Assembly (NCBI GenBank): GCA_032718565.1
Contig: JAVGVS010000184.1
Location: forward strand, 744,001-808,000
DNA length: 64,000 nt
Reading direction: 5' to 3'
From: Distichodus sexfasciatus
Taxonomy: Eukaryota; Chordata; Actinopteri; Characiformes; Distichodontidae
In this document: one piece after another, positions 13,701 through 22,900 of the stretch
How the letters are laid out: every line of letters starts with the position of its first letter
How positions within the stretch are numbered: position 1 is the first letter of the stretch
Program-made: the position numbers and the translations under genes
Notes under the pieces: model-generated
What the model saw: only the letters and a program-made list of their open reading frames with translations
Databases searched by the model: none
What the model was told of the DNA's origin: nothing

Positions 13701-16429
13701 AGCAAAAACAATTGTAGAATGGACTTCTGAGAGACTTTTGTGTGTATGTATTCTGTCCTTTTTACTGAAAATGCTAATTATTTTTTGGTTTTTGTATTTT
13801 GTTTGTTTACTGCTCTCGTTGAGTTTATAAGTCCTTTGTCATCTTTAAACTTACTCCTCTCTCCCCCTTCACATCCTGATTCTCTTCTGCACTTTAGGGT
13901 TTGAGAAACCCTTACTTTATATTGTGGTAACTGAGTACTTACCGTCTTAGCTTTAAATAAAGATTAGACATTTAACACAAGCCTTTTCCCAGTATATTTT
14001 TTACGCTGTTTGTGAAGAATTGCACACACTGTAGCAAAACAACATAGTTGAAATTGTGCAACCAAAAAATGGACATTTGTGCAAAAACAGAGTGGACATA
14101 AGTAATAAGTAATGATCATTTGCAGTATGTTGAAATAAATTAACCATAGATTTTATAGCTCTGATAAAAGAAAAATAAATGAAAAATGTAATATTAGGAA
14201 ATTTTTACATTTAAACACATTTGTGAACACAAGGACTTTTGTTCAGTATACATTTGCAGTGTACTCGCACAATTATCACTAGCACCAACAACTGACTGGC
14301 ACACGAGAACACAAACCAGTGAAATTCACATAAAAATGCTAAAGGCAAGAAAACTAGGTTTGAAAGTGTTCTGCTCTCCTACCTGTGTGCCACTCCTGTT
14401 TGTTCCCACCTCCCCATCCCCCAACTTTTTCCTCCCTCACCTTTTTTTTTTTTTTTTTTTAAACTTTAAACCCATCTCCTCCTCGATTCCCACGGTCCCC
14501 GAGGAGAAAGGAGAAAACGCGAGATCTGCTCTTTCGTGGCTTCTGGATCTCATTCTTAATCAAGGTGCTTAGTTCTCCTCTCCCTCTCTCTCCTTCTTCC
14601 CCACTTTTTTTTTTTTTTAAATCCCTACATCTCAATGTGGTTTGGTTCTTCTGCTGTTCGTCCCCAACCACTACGGACACGCTACGTTCTCTGCTTTGAT
14701 CACAGAATTGAATTCTTTGGGATGAACTTTTTTCCCCCCAAGAAGTTGGCTGGCATATTGACTTACATTGAGAGGATTCCATTCACTTGGATGCGCCAAA
14801 TTATTTTATCCATAAATAAGATCTGCACTATATGAACTGCATGACCACCAGACTCCTGGAGATCTGCTGTACACTGGGGTGGATTGTTGCTTGATGCATG
14901 CTATATTGTGTATGTGCATGGAGTATTGTGTGATCACTTTGGAAGAATGGTTTAGGAAACAGAATATGCCGAACTTGTTTGGTACTGCCTTATTATGCAT
15001 GGTGAGTGCTCAGTCTTGCATGTATGTACAAACTAACTGCCCTTTGATGCATCATTTTGTTGTCTTCACAGCCTTTTTTGTTTGCTCTTTACAATAGTCA
15101 GTGGTTACTGCATATACAGGGTGTGGCCGCTTTCATTGCACAAAAAGAACTTCTGCACAAACTCTTATTCTGAAAAAGTAATGTTGGTGTTTGGTGTTTT
15201 TTTGCTCTTTGCATATTCCTGCACTGTAACATTTATGCTTTACACACTTTCATTTTCTCCCTGAATCTTGTTGCTTCACTTTTCACTTGTTTTTGCTTTG
15301 CCACCTCCTTTTCCCCTTTCTTTCTTGTTTGTTCTAATACCTGCTTGGACCCTTGTTTGCAGGAAGGGAGATCCACTCTCTTCGCCACCAAGATGTCATC
15401 ACCATCCACGTGACCATGTCGCCCAAACCCCGTTTCAGGCAACGTGCAGATCACATAAACAGTGCGCCGCGCCTCCCAACTGACCTTCCTCCCAGGATCC
15501 CGAGTGTAGGACCCAACGCTCAGCTCCGTCGTTTAGAGCAACATCAGCAGCATCTCCTTGAGATGGAAAAGAGACGCGAACTGCAGAGCAGACAGGATGA
15601 GACACAGGAGGAGAACGGTGAGAAGGAGAAGCCGGCAGATGAGAAACAGGAGGTCGAGGAGAAGTTTAAGGTGGAGGATGAGGAGGAAAGTGAGCTGGAG
15701 AAACAGAGAAGAGATCATCTACAGCTCCAGATTCAACAGCAGCAGGAAGAACTGAAGCAAAGGCAGCAGATCATACAGTGGCAGCAGGAGCTAGAGCAAC
15801 AAAGCAAACACCAGAGTAAACACAAAGCTCCGGCACCGGTTCTCCTCTCCCCTTCCGGCCTTTGCACCATCTATGAGGCACTGGAGCCCACTGATGCTGA
15901 GGAAGACTGTGAAGACCGAAAGAACAAGAAGGAGCCTCTGAATGAGGGAAAGGAAGACACGAGTGACATCTCTTTCGAGTTAAGTGGAGTCACAGAGGAA
16001 GTGAGTAGCCCTACTAATGTAGACACAATCTCTGTTCATTCACAAAGCACACCATCCCCTGAACTGGTCCAGAACCAAACATGGCAGTCTAGCACTGCTG
16101 CACCAGATATTCCTCCTTTTTGTGTTTCTGATTCTGCTGAGCAGCCCAGTCCTCTGGACCTGGATTGGGATAAGAAGGTTGATATCGTCCAACAGCTGAT
16201 CAACCAGACATTACTACTAGCAGGAGACAGTTGCTCTCCTCTCCTGCTTCTTCCTGGTGGTCCTGGTGGAACATTGAGCCCACTGGAGACCAGTCTGTGG
16301 CCCAATCTGTTGCCTGCACTTACTCCGTCTTCTGCCACGGTCACTTCTGTGAGCAGCTTCTCTCCTGAGGCTTTGGGTAGCTCTCCTCAAGGGGAGTGGA
16401 CAGTAGTGGAACTGGAGACTCATCACTGA
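1..16429 (+). CDS. prr36: 3' part of a PRR36/BTBD8 (APache)-like gene, five exons
   Basis: Joined coding exons: 1-177 (cut by the window edge, frame starts at base 3), 3825-3906, 10428-10573, 10704-13382 and 15363-16429. Splice phases agree at each junction (1, 2, 1, 1), and the total of 4149 coding bases gives 1382 residues plus a TGA stop. The first exons are Ser/Thr/Ala/Pro/Lys-rich and disordered. The big exon is acidic and holds an NPF motif, which is the ligand of EH domains in endocytic proteins. The last exon holds a Gln/Glu-rich coiled coil and a compact hydrophobic C-terminus ending WTVVELETHH. From memory this C-terminus is shared by BTBD8 (KIAA1107/APache, an AP2-binding endocytosis protein) and PRR36. 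I chose PRR36 because C19orf67 and a PKN1-like exon lie next door, as on human 19p13. Function in this fish is inferred; BTBD8 itself is the main alternative. Confidence 0.6.
178..1650. repeat. Intron of PRR36-like gene with a degenerate hAT-like repeat (about 215-570)
   Basis: Bases about 215-570 match about 30690-31125 in the same orientation (CACGATT..., GATTCTTGGGCTC, ATAAACGATTCACGATT, TTTGTTTCCAGATT). They contain many short ATTCGATT-type repeats usual in hAT MITEs. The rest up to the TA repeat shows no coding or structured signal. Confidence 0.45.
1651..1714. repeat. (TA)n microsatellite
   Basis: About 64 bp of almost pure TA with a single phase slip. Confidence 0.95.
1965..2577. mobile_element. 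Non-autonomous hAT element with perfect 8-bp target duplication
   Basis: Starts TAGTGATGGG and ends CCCATCACTA. TCTCACAC flanks it on both sides (1957-1964 and 2578-2585), an 8-bp duplication as made by hAT transposases. It is 613 bp and has no coding sequence; the inside has several GTTCGTTC-type short repeats. It sits inside an older element with degenerate GATCGGCC / ATCGGTTATCGGCC ends (about 1712-2690). Confidence 0.85.
2701..3244. mobile_element. Tc1/mariner-type MITE
   Basis: About 40-bp terminal inverted repeats start CACTGCCCTCCAAAAGTTTG and mirror at the right end, flanked by TA on both sides. It is 544 bp long without a transposase. The open frame in it is not a gene. Confidence 0.85.
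3825..3906 (+). CDS. prr36: 82-bp coding exon, Ala/Pro/Thr-rich (PRR36/BTBD8-like)
   Basis: A pyrimidine-rich stretch and TTGATTAG acceptor precede it, and GTAAGC follows. It enters in phase 1 and leaves in phase 2, exactly as its neighbours need. It reads PRPATAPAARPSAPTTSRTA and so on, the same low-complexity composition as the flanking exons. It is a small exon that could be skipped, but skipping would shift the frame. Confidence 0.75.
3951..4490. mobile_element. hAT-like MITE with a nested SINE
   Basis: Left end TAGGGCTGGGCAATTAATC; right end GATCGTCCAGCCCTA is its inverse. It is split by the SINE at 4078-4326. No matching target duplication is visible. Degenerate relatives lie at 27430-27830 and about 32665-32830 (CAGAACCTCTAA motif). 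Confidence 0.65.
4078..4326 (-). mobile_element. tRNA-derived SINE copy 1
   Basis: Reading the minus strand, it starts GGGCAGTTGGTGG, passes a B-box-like GGTTCGAATCC, and ends in a GTGTTGACAATGACAAATAA-type tail. The same unit occurs at least 13 times in this window, in both orientations. Confidence 0.8.
5357..5842. mobile_element. Non-autonomous hAT element (TAGAGGTCGACC ends)
   Basis: Left end TAGAGGTCGACCGATA, right end TGGTCGACCTCTA, with many CCGATAT motifs inside. Flanks ATGCAAAG and ATACAAAA agree at 6 of 8 bases, consistent with a decayed hAT target duplication. Confidence 0.75.
5851..10034. other. Intronic DNA without recognisable feature
   Basis: A/T-rich intron sequence of the PRR36-like gene. 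It has short T runs and a GAGGAGGAGGAGG stretch near 7935, but I see no exon with both splice sites, no RNA gene and no clear transposon ends. Confidence 0.5.
10035..10246 (+). mobile_element. tRNA-derived SINE copy 2 (head truncated)
   Basis: Matches the SINE unit from GTTAGGGAGTTGGCCCTGTGA through the TTCACAGTGATGATCACTCAC tail. Confidence 0.7.
10428..10573 (+). CDS. prr36: 146-bp coding exon, Ser/Ala/Thr-rich (PRR36/BTBD8-like)
   Basis: Acceptor TCTACTCTAG precedes the exon and donor GTAGTT follows AAAAAAG. It enters in phase 2 and leaves in phase 1. It encodes a disordered, basic Ser/Ala/Thr/Pro segment ending MTAAAKKG. The intron to the next exon is only 130 bp. Confidence 0.8.
10704..13382 (+). 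CDS. prr36: Large 2679-bp coding exon, acidic and disordered (PRR36/BTBD8-like)
   Basis: The exon starts after TTTTATCCTAG and ends before a GTAATG donor; it is phase 1 on both sides. The open frame continues upstream to 10598, but that part is intron. In order it encodes: a Ser/Thr/Lys/Pro basic segment; an Ala-rich run (AIAAAVATAVVATE); a Glu-rich stretch; a long Asp/Glu run near 11893-11950; the NPF motif at 12182-12190 inside an NPFADPLAQAL context; a QPWLDFGN motif near 12300; a conserved-looking VPVSVEEMDAIFKPG near 12390-12434; and a C-terminal YYSTICEKTDSSVAG. These short aromatic and hydrophobic islands in acidic disorder look like linear motifs for endocytic adaptors. Antisense open frames within it are shadows. 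Confidence 0.85.
13383..15362 (+). other. Last intron of PRR36-like gene
   Basis: A/T-rich, with poly-T runs at about 14440 and 14610. It has no SINE or clear transposon. A small unseen exon is possible, but the flanking exons are phase-compatible without one. Confidence 0.6.
15363..16429 (+). CDS. prr36: Last coding exon with coiled coil and conserved C-terminus (PRR36/BTBD8-like)
   Basis: Acceptor TTTGCAG at 15356-15362 gives phase 1, matching the donor of the big exon and creating the Gly codon of AG-GREIHSLRHQDV. A basic segment follows, then a predicted coiled coil (about 15528-15830) full of Gln, Glu, Arg and Leu. Next come acidic and Ser-rich linkers, then a hydrophobic end with VDIVQQLINQTLLLAGD, a leucine run with PGGPGG, and the final EWTVVELETHH before TGA at 16427-16429. 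This tail is the most family-diagnostic part of the gene. Confidence 0.85.
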
Positions 16430-16494
16430 GTCATGTCTGAAGATGGGCAAGACTGAAAATGTGATGTTAAATGGATGTTTAAAGAGCAGGTCAG

Positions 16495-16775
16495 GGTTCC
16501 TTAAAGCAGTGTTTCCAACCATGGTTCTCATGTCCAGAGCATTTCACAAGTGGAGAGTAATGGACATCAGGATCAGGGTTGGCATTGCTGATTTAAGGAA
16601 CCCTGATCCTCTGGTCCAGGAGAAACAGGTTTTTTTAAAGCAGCGTTCGTGGCTCTGGTCCTGGTGTACGATGTGCTGCTTCCCCAACGGCAGCACACCT
16701 GATACAACTGATTGAATCAAATTTGTGCAGAACAGTGGGGCTGTGAGGACCAGGGTTGAGCAACACAGCCACAAA
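16495..16775. repeat. Dispersed fish repeat in the 3' UTR
   Basis: The stretch contains GTGTTTCCAACCATGGTTCT and later GAGGACCAGGGTTGAGCAAC, a mirrored pair of motifs seen in a common teleost repeat. It is interrupted by a second GTTCCTTAAAG-like inverted segment. A related fragment occurs near 54693 (GAGGTGGGCAATTCTGGTGC). No family name is certain. Confidence 0.45.
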
Positions 16776-19248
16776 GGAAACAAATCCCTTCAGGCAGATT
16801 TGATGTCTGTTGGGCGTCTCTTATCTCTCTTTATCAGCTACTGTAGTGAATATCAGTGTAATCCCATTCTTCTATTGCTGTGATTTAGAGTTCTGCTGCA
16901 TCTGATTAGAAGTCAGGGACAATAACTGATTAGTTGAGGTTTTCTGGCCAGACTAAACTTAAATCACTGCAACGCAATTGGTCACCTAGGCTTCATGGCT
17001 TTTGGTCCACTGTGGTTTAAACACTGGTTTAATCCACTTGAACCACTGAATCAATTTGCATCCAATTCATGTCTCCTTCTGTTGAGTCACTCGTTTACAA
17101 GTGAAAACCACTGAACGTGGGATTTCAGCTCTGTTTACATTATTAGCCAATGCGGTCCTCGCCAAGGATATAAAAGCCACCAGCCTCTTCTAGTCCTACC
17201 TACAGTAAGGAACAATAACTGCCTTCTCCCTCCCCTCTCTAAGAGCTACTAGACACCTGCTAACTTCCTACTGACTCACTGCCTACAAGCAGGGGTGCAT
17301 TATGTTGAGTCATCCAATACGATGGCGCTGTCATTTCAAGCCAGACCTGGAAGCCAAAAGGCCTTTTACTTAATCAGGTAAATAGGGAACAGCTGCCTGT
17401 CTTTCACGAGCCAAATTTAATCATTAATTCATGTAGCCAGGTTAGAGTCAGATTGGCAACCAGCTCTATGCCAAACCTTGTCTCCCATTTCGTCACTGGA
17501 CTAGCTGTTCTTAAAACCAACTAACATTTTTTTTCAGCAAGATTTTGACATTCACCCAATGTGTTCTTATTTTAGATTTCTTCTCAGACAAGGACAGGAT
17601 CTATGAAAGCTCAACAACACGTCATTTTTATTGCATGCATGTTGGGTTTTTTTTTTCCTGTTCTCTTTCTCTTAGTTCTAATCCTGAGGTCAAATTTAAG
17701 GAAAAACTTGGCCCACTGGCATTAATGACTACTAATGAAAGTAAGGTGGTGAGTCTGTCCTTTCAGATTCTCAAATGGGACACATTTCTACACAAGTTTC
17801 CAAGACGTAGTTTTGTTTCTTATCTAATACTTATCTATGGAGGCTTATAGTAGACCTAGTACTAATATGGCAGGCAAAATCACAGTCGCTACCTTAAGCA
17901 CTGCAAAAACTACTGAGACCAACTGACAGTTTTGAATTTGAGTTTGTTCTCAGAATGCATAAGGGAACAGAATGTTGGTTGCTTTTCATTTTCTTTAACA
18001 CTGAAGATTTATAGAAATGTTTTTGTTTCATTGACTTTACTGGATCGTAATGCTGTGAATGTCTAAACACGCTGTGTTTAGCTTTGCCTAATTTTTACTT
18101 ATACTGTTAATGTAAAAACAGTATGAAGATTTTGTGTTCAATGAAGACTTGACATTAAGGAAGTTTAAATAATGTCTACTTATTAAACCCTTTACAGTTA
18201 GGTTTCCATATGAAGGAGTGTAAGGGACTGGAAATGCACTGTGGACTCGGTGGGGTGTGGTTTTTGAACTTGGCCTGACGTTAACTCTTGGAAGCGGAGT
18301 CTTTATCTGTGTTGTAGCATATGTGTTGACATTTTAGATGTAGCATGAAATAATTCTACAGGTAATAACGTGCTTGGTTCATTGAAAATTTTTAAAGATT
18401 TGTTCCCCTAGAATCAAGGCGCAGTTATGTAGAACTCGGCAAGACTGTAGCCTATACAAAATGAAGTGGTGCTCTTAATATTCATTTTAGACAGCAATTG
18501 ATTTTTATAAGTAGTTAAGTGACACAGATTTTTCCCCACTTCTCTATTTTTAATGAATCTGATGTAAGGGGTTCAGATGCACAGGATTGGCAAGCCATAT
18601 CAGATCCTCCTGATTGTGCCTCTTTAATGATCCTAGGGCCAGGGCGTCGTTTGCTCGTTTAAATTGTTGTTGTTTTTTCTATTGTATGTACGTATGACTA
18701 GTGTATGTCAAATTTTATACTGTGTAAAAACAAACTGTTATTGTCTCATTGTAATGCCGTGTGTTGTCCCTGTAAAATGTGTCGATATATTTCTATATAT
18801 TGTTTTTGGGAGAGGGGTTATAAATTTGGCTACTGTACAATTGACAATGATATAAAACTGTAAATGTGACCGATTGCTGTATGTCTATAGCTAGTCTATA
18901 GAAAAGTCCCCTTTAATGTTATGTCACTGTCTTTGAAGGTACTGTATGTTTGTTAATGGAACTATATATAATGGTTCATGTAGATCAGAAATTTGTTGAT
19001 AAAATGGATTATAAAGGCATGTAGACACAAATAGAGTTAAAAGGAAGCGTGTACTTGAGTTTTCAGCCATTCTGTATTTTAAGACTTACTTTAAAATTTA
19101 TTTTAAGGCTGTAGTCACTACACCAGAATCAGGGAATTTACCTTTTCAGTTCAGACCAATAGTGCTAATGATGGTAAATATTACCATACTGCAATATACT
19201 GGATTTTAAAAGGTAATTCAGAAAATAGGATAAGAATGGGACCAGAAA

Positions 19249-19254
19249 AATAAA
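19249..19254 (+). terminator. Candidate polyadenylation signal AATAAA
   Basis: A canonical AATAAA lies in A/T-rich DNA 2.8 kb after the PRR36-like stop and before the opposing gene. Other AATAAA copies exist nearby, so the used site is uncertain. Confidence 0.3.
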
Positions 19255-19710
19255 ATCTGGAATAATAAAATTAGCTTTTTATTAACCATACATATCCATA
19301 CACTTTGTAACGATCAAACAAACTCTTCACAACAATAGTAAGCTAGTTTTGTTAAACATTTCAAACAGGTATGTATATTTTTGTAATTTATTTTGAAATG
19401 AAGTGTTATTTTTATATTACGTTCAAATTTTAAACATGGGCATCAAGCCATGGCAGCTCATTTGAATCAGAAAGGAAGTTTTCAGGCTTGAGAGAAAATG
19501 ATTATTGATGTTCAGTACGGAAAAATAAATCTGAATTGGTAAATGAACTACGAATCTGACTTTTTCTTTAAAGCCTTTAACATAAACGTTTGCCAAAACA
19601 AACTTGTGTGAAAATAGTCTTCAAAACAAAACCGGTGAAATCTGAACTATGGTCAACACCATGAACGATACCTCAATCATGAGGTACAAATACCAACAGA
19701 AGTGAATACC

Positions 19711-19924
19711 TCAAGCTGAAAGAGAGTACAACCTTGCAAAAATATGTGCTGTTTCATGGTGGCTGAGGTGGGCTACATCCTCTCCACAAGGTGCAGGTTT
19801 TGTGGGAGCTGTGTGTGATGAGAGTGCCTCCAACAGGTAGTCTGTGGCTCTGCAGGGAGACGGCTCTTCCTCACCCAGACACAGCAACTTCCTGTACTGA
19901 CCCTCTGGAACCTTACACAGCACC
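19711..19924 (-). CDS. c19orf67: c19orf67 last coding exon
   Basis: Starts after GTGTTTTATAG and completes a Trp codon, giving WVLCKVPEGQYRKLLCLGEE then EPSPCRATDYLLEAL, which matches the family C-terminal region. It continues to a TGA at 19713-19711. The final about 40 residues (Thr/Pro/His-rich) have no recalled counterpart. Confidence 0.9.
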
Positions 19925-22900
19925 CTATAAAACACACGCAACCATTTGCAGCTTTATCTCAAATATATGAACACCACCACCTGTTTACGTTCAGGTCCTG
20001 AGCTGATCAGATTTAATGATTGTCCACTGTACATAGTTTTTAAATCTTTTACTTGTTATTTGGTTTGTGATTCTGAAATGTTTCTCTCAGCTAACGTACC
20101 TCAAGAAAGCATCCTGTCATGAACCCCTTTGGGTAAATTACACCAATCTTTAAATGTTTCTCAAATATGAATTGGGGCAGTTAGTAGTGTAATGGTTAGG
20201 GGAGTTCGCTCCGTGATGAGAAGGTTGCCGGTTCAAATCCCGGACCACTAAATGTACCACTGAGATATTTATAAGCAAGGTACCGTCCCCATGTACTGCT
20301 CCACGGGCACTGCTCATGTCAGCTGCCCTGTACTTCTTCACGGATGGGTCAAATGCAGAGGTCACATTTTGTGCTGCACTGTGGTGTGTTCACAATGACA
20401 AATAATCACTCATACTTTTATTTGCTGGCATTTTGTTTAGGGAGTATTGTAATGGTTTACAAGTTTATAAATGGTTTATAAAATGTAAAACTATTTTTTT
20501 ATTATAATAAGGTGACAGTCTGGATCTGATAAATACACTCAGTACAAGGTATATTTTAGAGCTAAGAGGAATAAAGGTTGTTCTTTTTTGATGTCCAGAG
20601 TGATTTATAGACTTTATAATAGATCTGAATGTCAGTATTGTTCCATCTTCAATTACCTTCCAGGCACTAGGGAAGAGTTTCTAACAAAATTTATTTTGGG
20701 GTTGTGATTTGATTGTGTAGAGGGTCCCGTTACCAGTCCCACAAGTCTTCAGTGTTCGGGTCTGGCCAAGTCTGCACCCACTGGCCGATAGTCCACGTCC
20801 TCATCTCTCCCTTGTGTCCCTCATCACTCGGACGCTTCACCACTGGGACGCCCTCGCAACACAAGAAATAGCTGGGGGAAAGAATTTTGAAAGTTGGTCA
20901 GCATTTGCCAAAATTATGGGCATAGGTACAGACGTCCCTTTTTGATTCACAGTGTAGTTACTGTATTACATTCTCAATTACTGTATTTATTGTACTTAAT
21001 ATGATGTATTTACTGTATTATGAATATGAGCACTTCCACATACTGTAACTAACGTCATAAGGCTTTAAAATCAGTTACGTCTTGTAATGACTAACCTTTA
21101 CTAATACAAACAAGATCCTGTTACTACTTGAATATTGTTAATATTAGATACTAGAGTACTTTTACTCAAGTAGTCATTTAACAGCTGACTTTTAACTTTT
21201 CTGTACTATACTTTAGTTTCTTATACTCTATAGACCAATCGAGATAACACCTGTTCTACAATTACAGTTATAAACTTCCATTCCATATCATAAATAATTT
21301 TATTGTTTATGAAGTGTACTATCCCTGGGATGTGGCCACATACATTTTCTTTAGCAACAAAAGATGATCAGGGATGGATCTGCTATGTATCGTCATCCTC
21401 ACTCACTACTCTATGCTGTTGACTCCCTCTCCTTTTTCCTCCTGTCCTCCTTGTGCTCCGCCCATCCCCCTTTCTCTCTCTCCCTCTCCTTCTTTTCCCT
21501 CTGTCCCTCTCTCTCGCTCCACATTCCAGCGCATGCGCTTGTAGGGGCCGCTATCGTTCCAGGCCAGCAGTGGGGAGAGACGGCAGTAACGGAAGACTGA
21601 CAGTTTGATGTTATCTACTTGACACTGGCCGAGGTAAAAATGAGAGATTCTGTGGGAGAGAGAGAGGGGGAGAGAGACTGTGGGGTTAAGGTTTATACGC
21701 TCGCTGTTATGGGTGTAACGAGACCTCGATCTACGTCGATACAGGAGTCAGCATCATGGATCTAAAATGAGAACATCCATTAGACATCCTACATATTGCA
21801 GTCACTTTATACTGAATAAGAGGTCTTTTTTTTTTTTTTTTTAACGTCTGGTTGAGCTTAGCATTAAAAGTGTCATGACATTTGATTTCCTCCTCCAATC
21901 AAAAAACATGTAGTTTAGGTTGACTGGCAACCCTAAATTGCCCTATAGGTGTAAATGTGAGTGTTTGTGTGAGTGTGTGGCCCGAGGTGTGCTGCTCCCT
22001 GCCTCACGCCTGTAGTTCTAGGATAGGCTTTGGTCTGTATTAATCATACATAAAAGAGTTTAAGTGAATTGTAATGATGATGCAATGTTGAGGTGAAGTT
22101 TGTTAGCGATGCTGACTTATAGGGATTTAAAGAGTAATGATGCAGGCAGTATCATCAGCACTTACGCCAATGGATCTGTCTCGTCCAGTGAGACGTAACT
22201 GAAGGAGGCACACATGAGAACCAACTGCTCGAGCTTAATGCACAGCTGCTCCGAGAAATGCAACAGCTGCAACAAATTACAGAGGAGACAGATCATTTAC
22301 GTGCATGTGTGTGTCTACTTGTCTTTAGAAAAAGTCAAACGAGCCACCTTATCCTGAGCAAACTTGACCTAAAATTAGCCAGGAAGGACATTTAACATCT
22401 GTAAAACACTTTGAACTTTATTCTAAAGCTACTGTGTATTGGACTCTTAATTTTCACAACAGCTAATTAAACTGAATTTTGTCTGCCAATTTTCCCAGAG
22501 TGCAATAAAAATCTATTTTATAGGCATTGCAATTTTTTATTAATCAAGCGTATCAAGGAGGCCACTTTAAGCTACTTCAAGTTTTACAAAACACTTTAAA
22601 TCTGAAAGGCACCTTTGTTTGACTAAAGCAGGAGTCTTCAGTCTTAGAGTTCAAAAAGAGTCCTTTGACTAGTTTGTTTCCAAGATTAAAAGACTCATTC
22701 AGCTTTTTCAGATTAACACTTAATCTTAACTTGCATGAACAAATAGAAACTGTCCAATCAGCACACAGCAGAAACTCTGTGCTTAACTGAAAACCAGATC
22801 ATTTCAACTGAAAGGTACTTTACAAACCCTGTCTTAGATCCTAGTGTCCTCCCTGATATGGCTGTGGTGGCCACTAGGGGTGTAACAATACATCGATCTA

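Larger units (their letters stand above)
16430..19270 (+). other. 3' untranslated region of the PRR36-like gene (inferred)
   Basis: After the stop there is A/T-rich DNA without credible coding sequence. It includes one dispersed repeat (16495-16775) and several T-rich stretches typical of long fish neuronal 3' UTRs. The likely end is the AATAAA at 19249-19254, but the extent is inferred. The converging C19orf67 gene ends its CDS at 19711, so the two 3' UTRs probably meet or overlap. Confidence 0.4.

Noticed and set aside
20174..20260. True tRNA gene suggested by A and B boxes
   Set aside because: The unit continues into a SINE body and tail repeated elsewhere, and no cloverleaf with paired acceptor stem is apparent.
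20872..22165. Direct splicing of c19orf67 exon 4 to exon 6
   Set aside because: The phases would allow it, but an intervening exon (21649-21407) with good splice sites and conserved FRYC and MRW motifs fills the gap.
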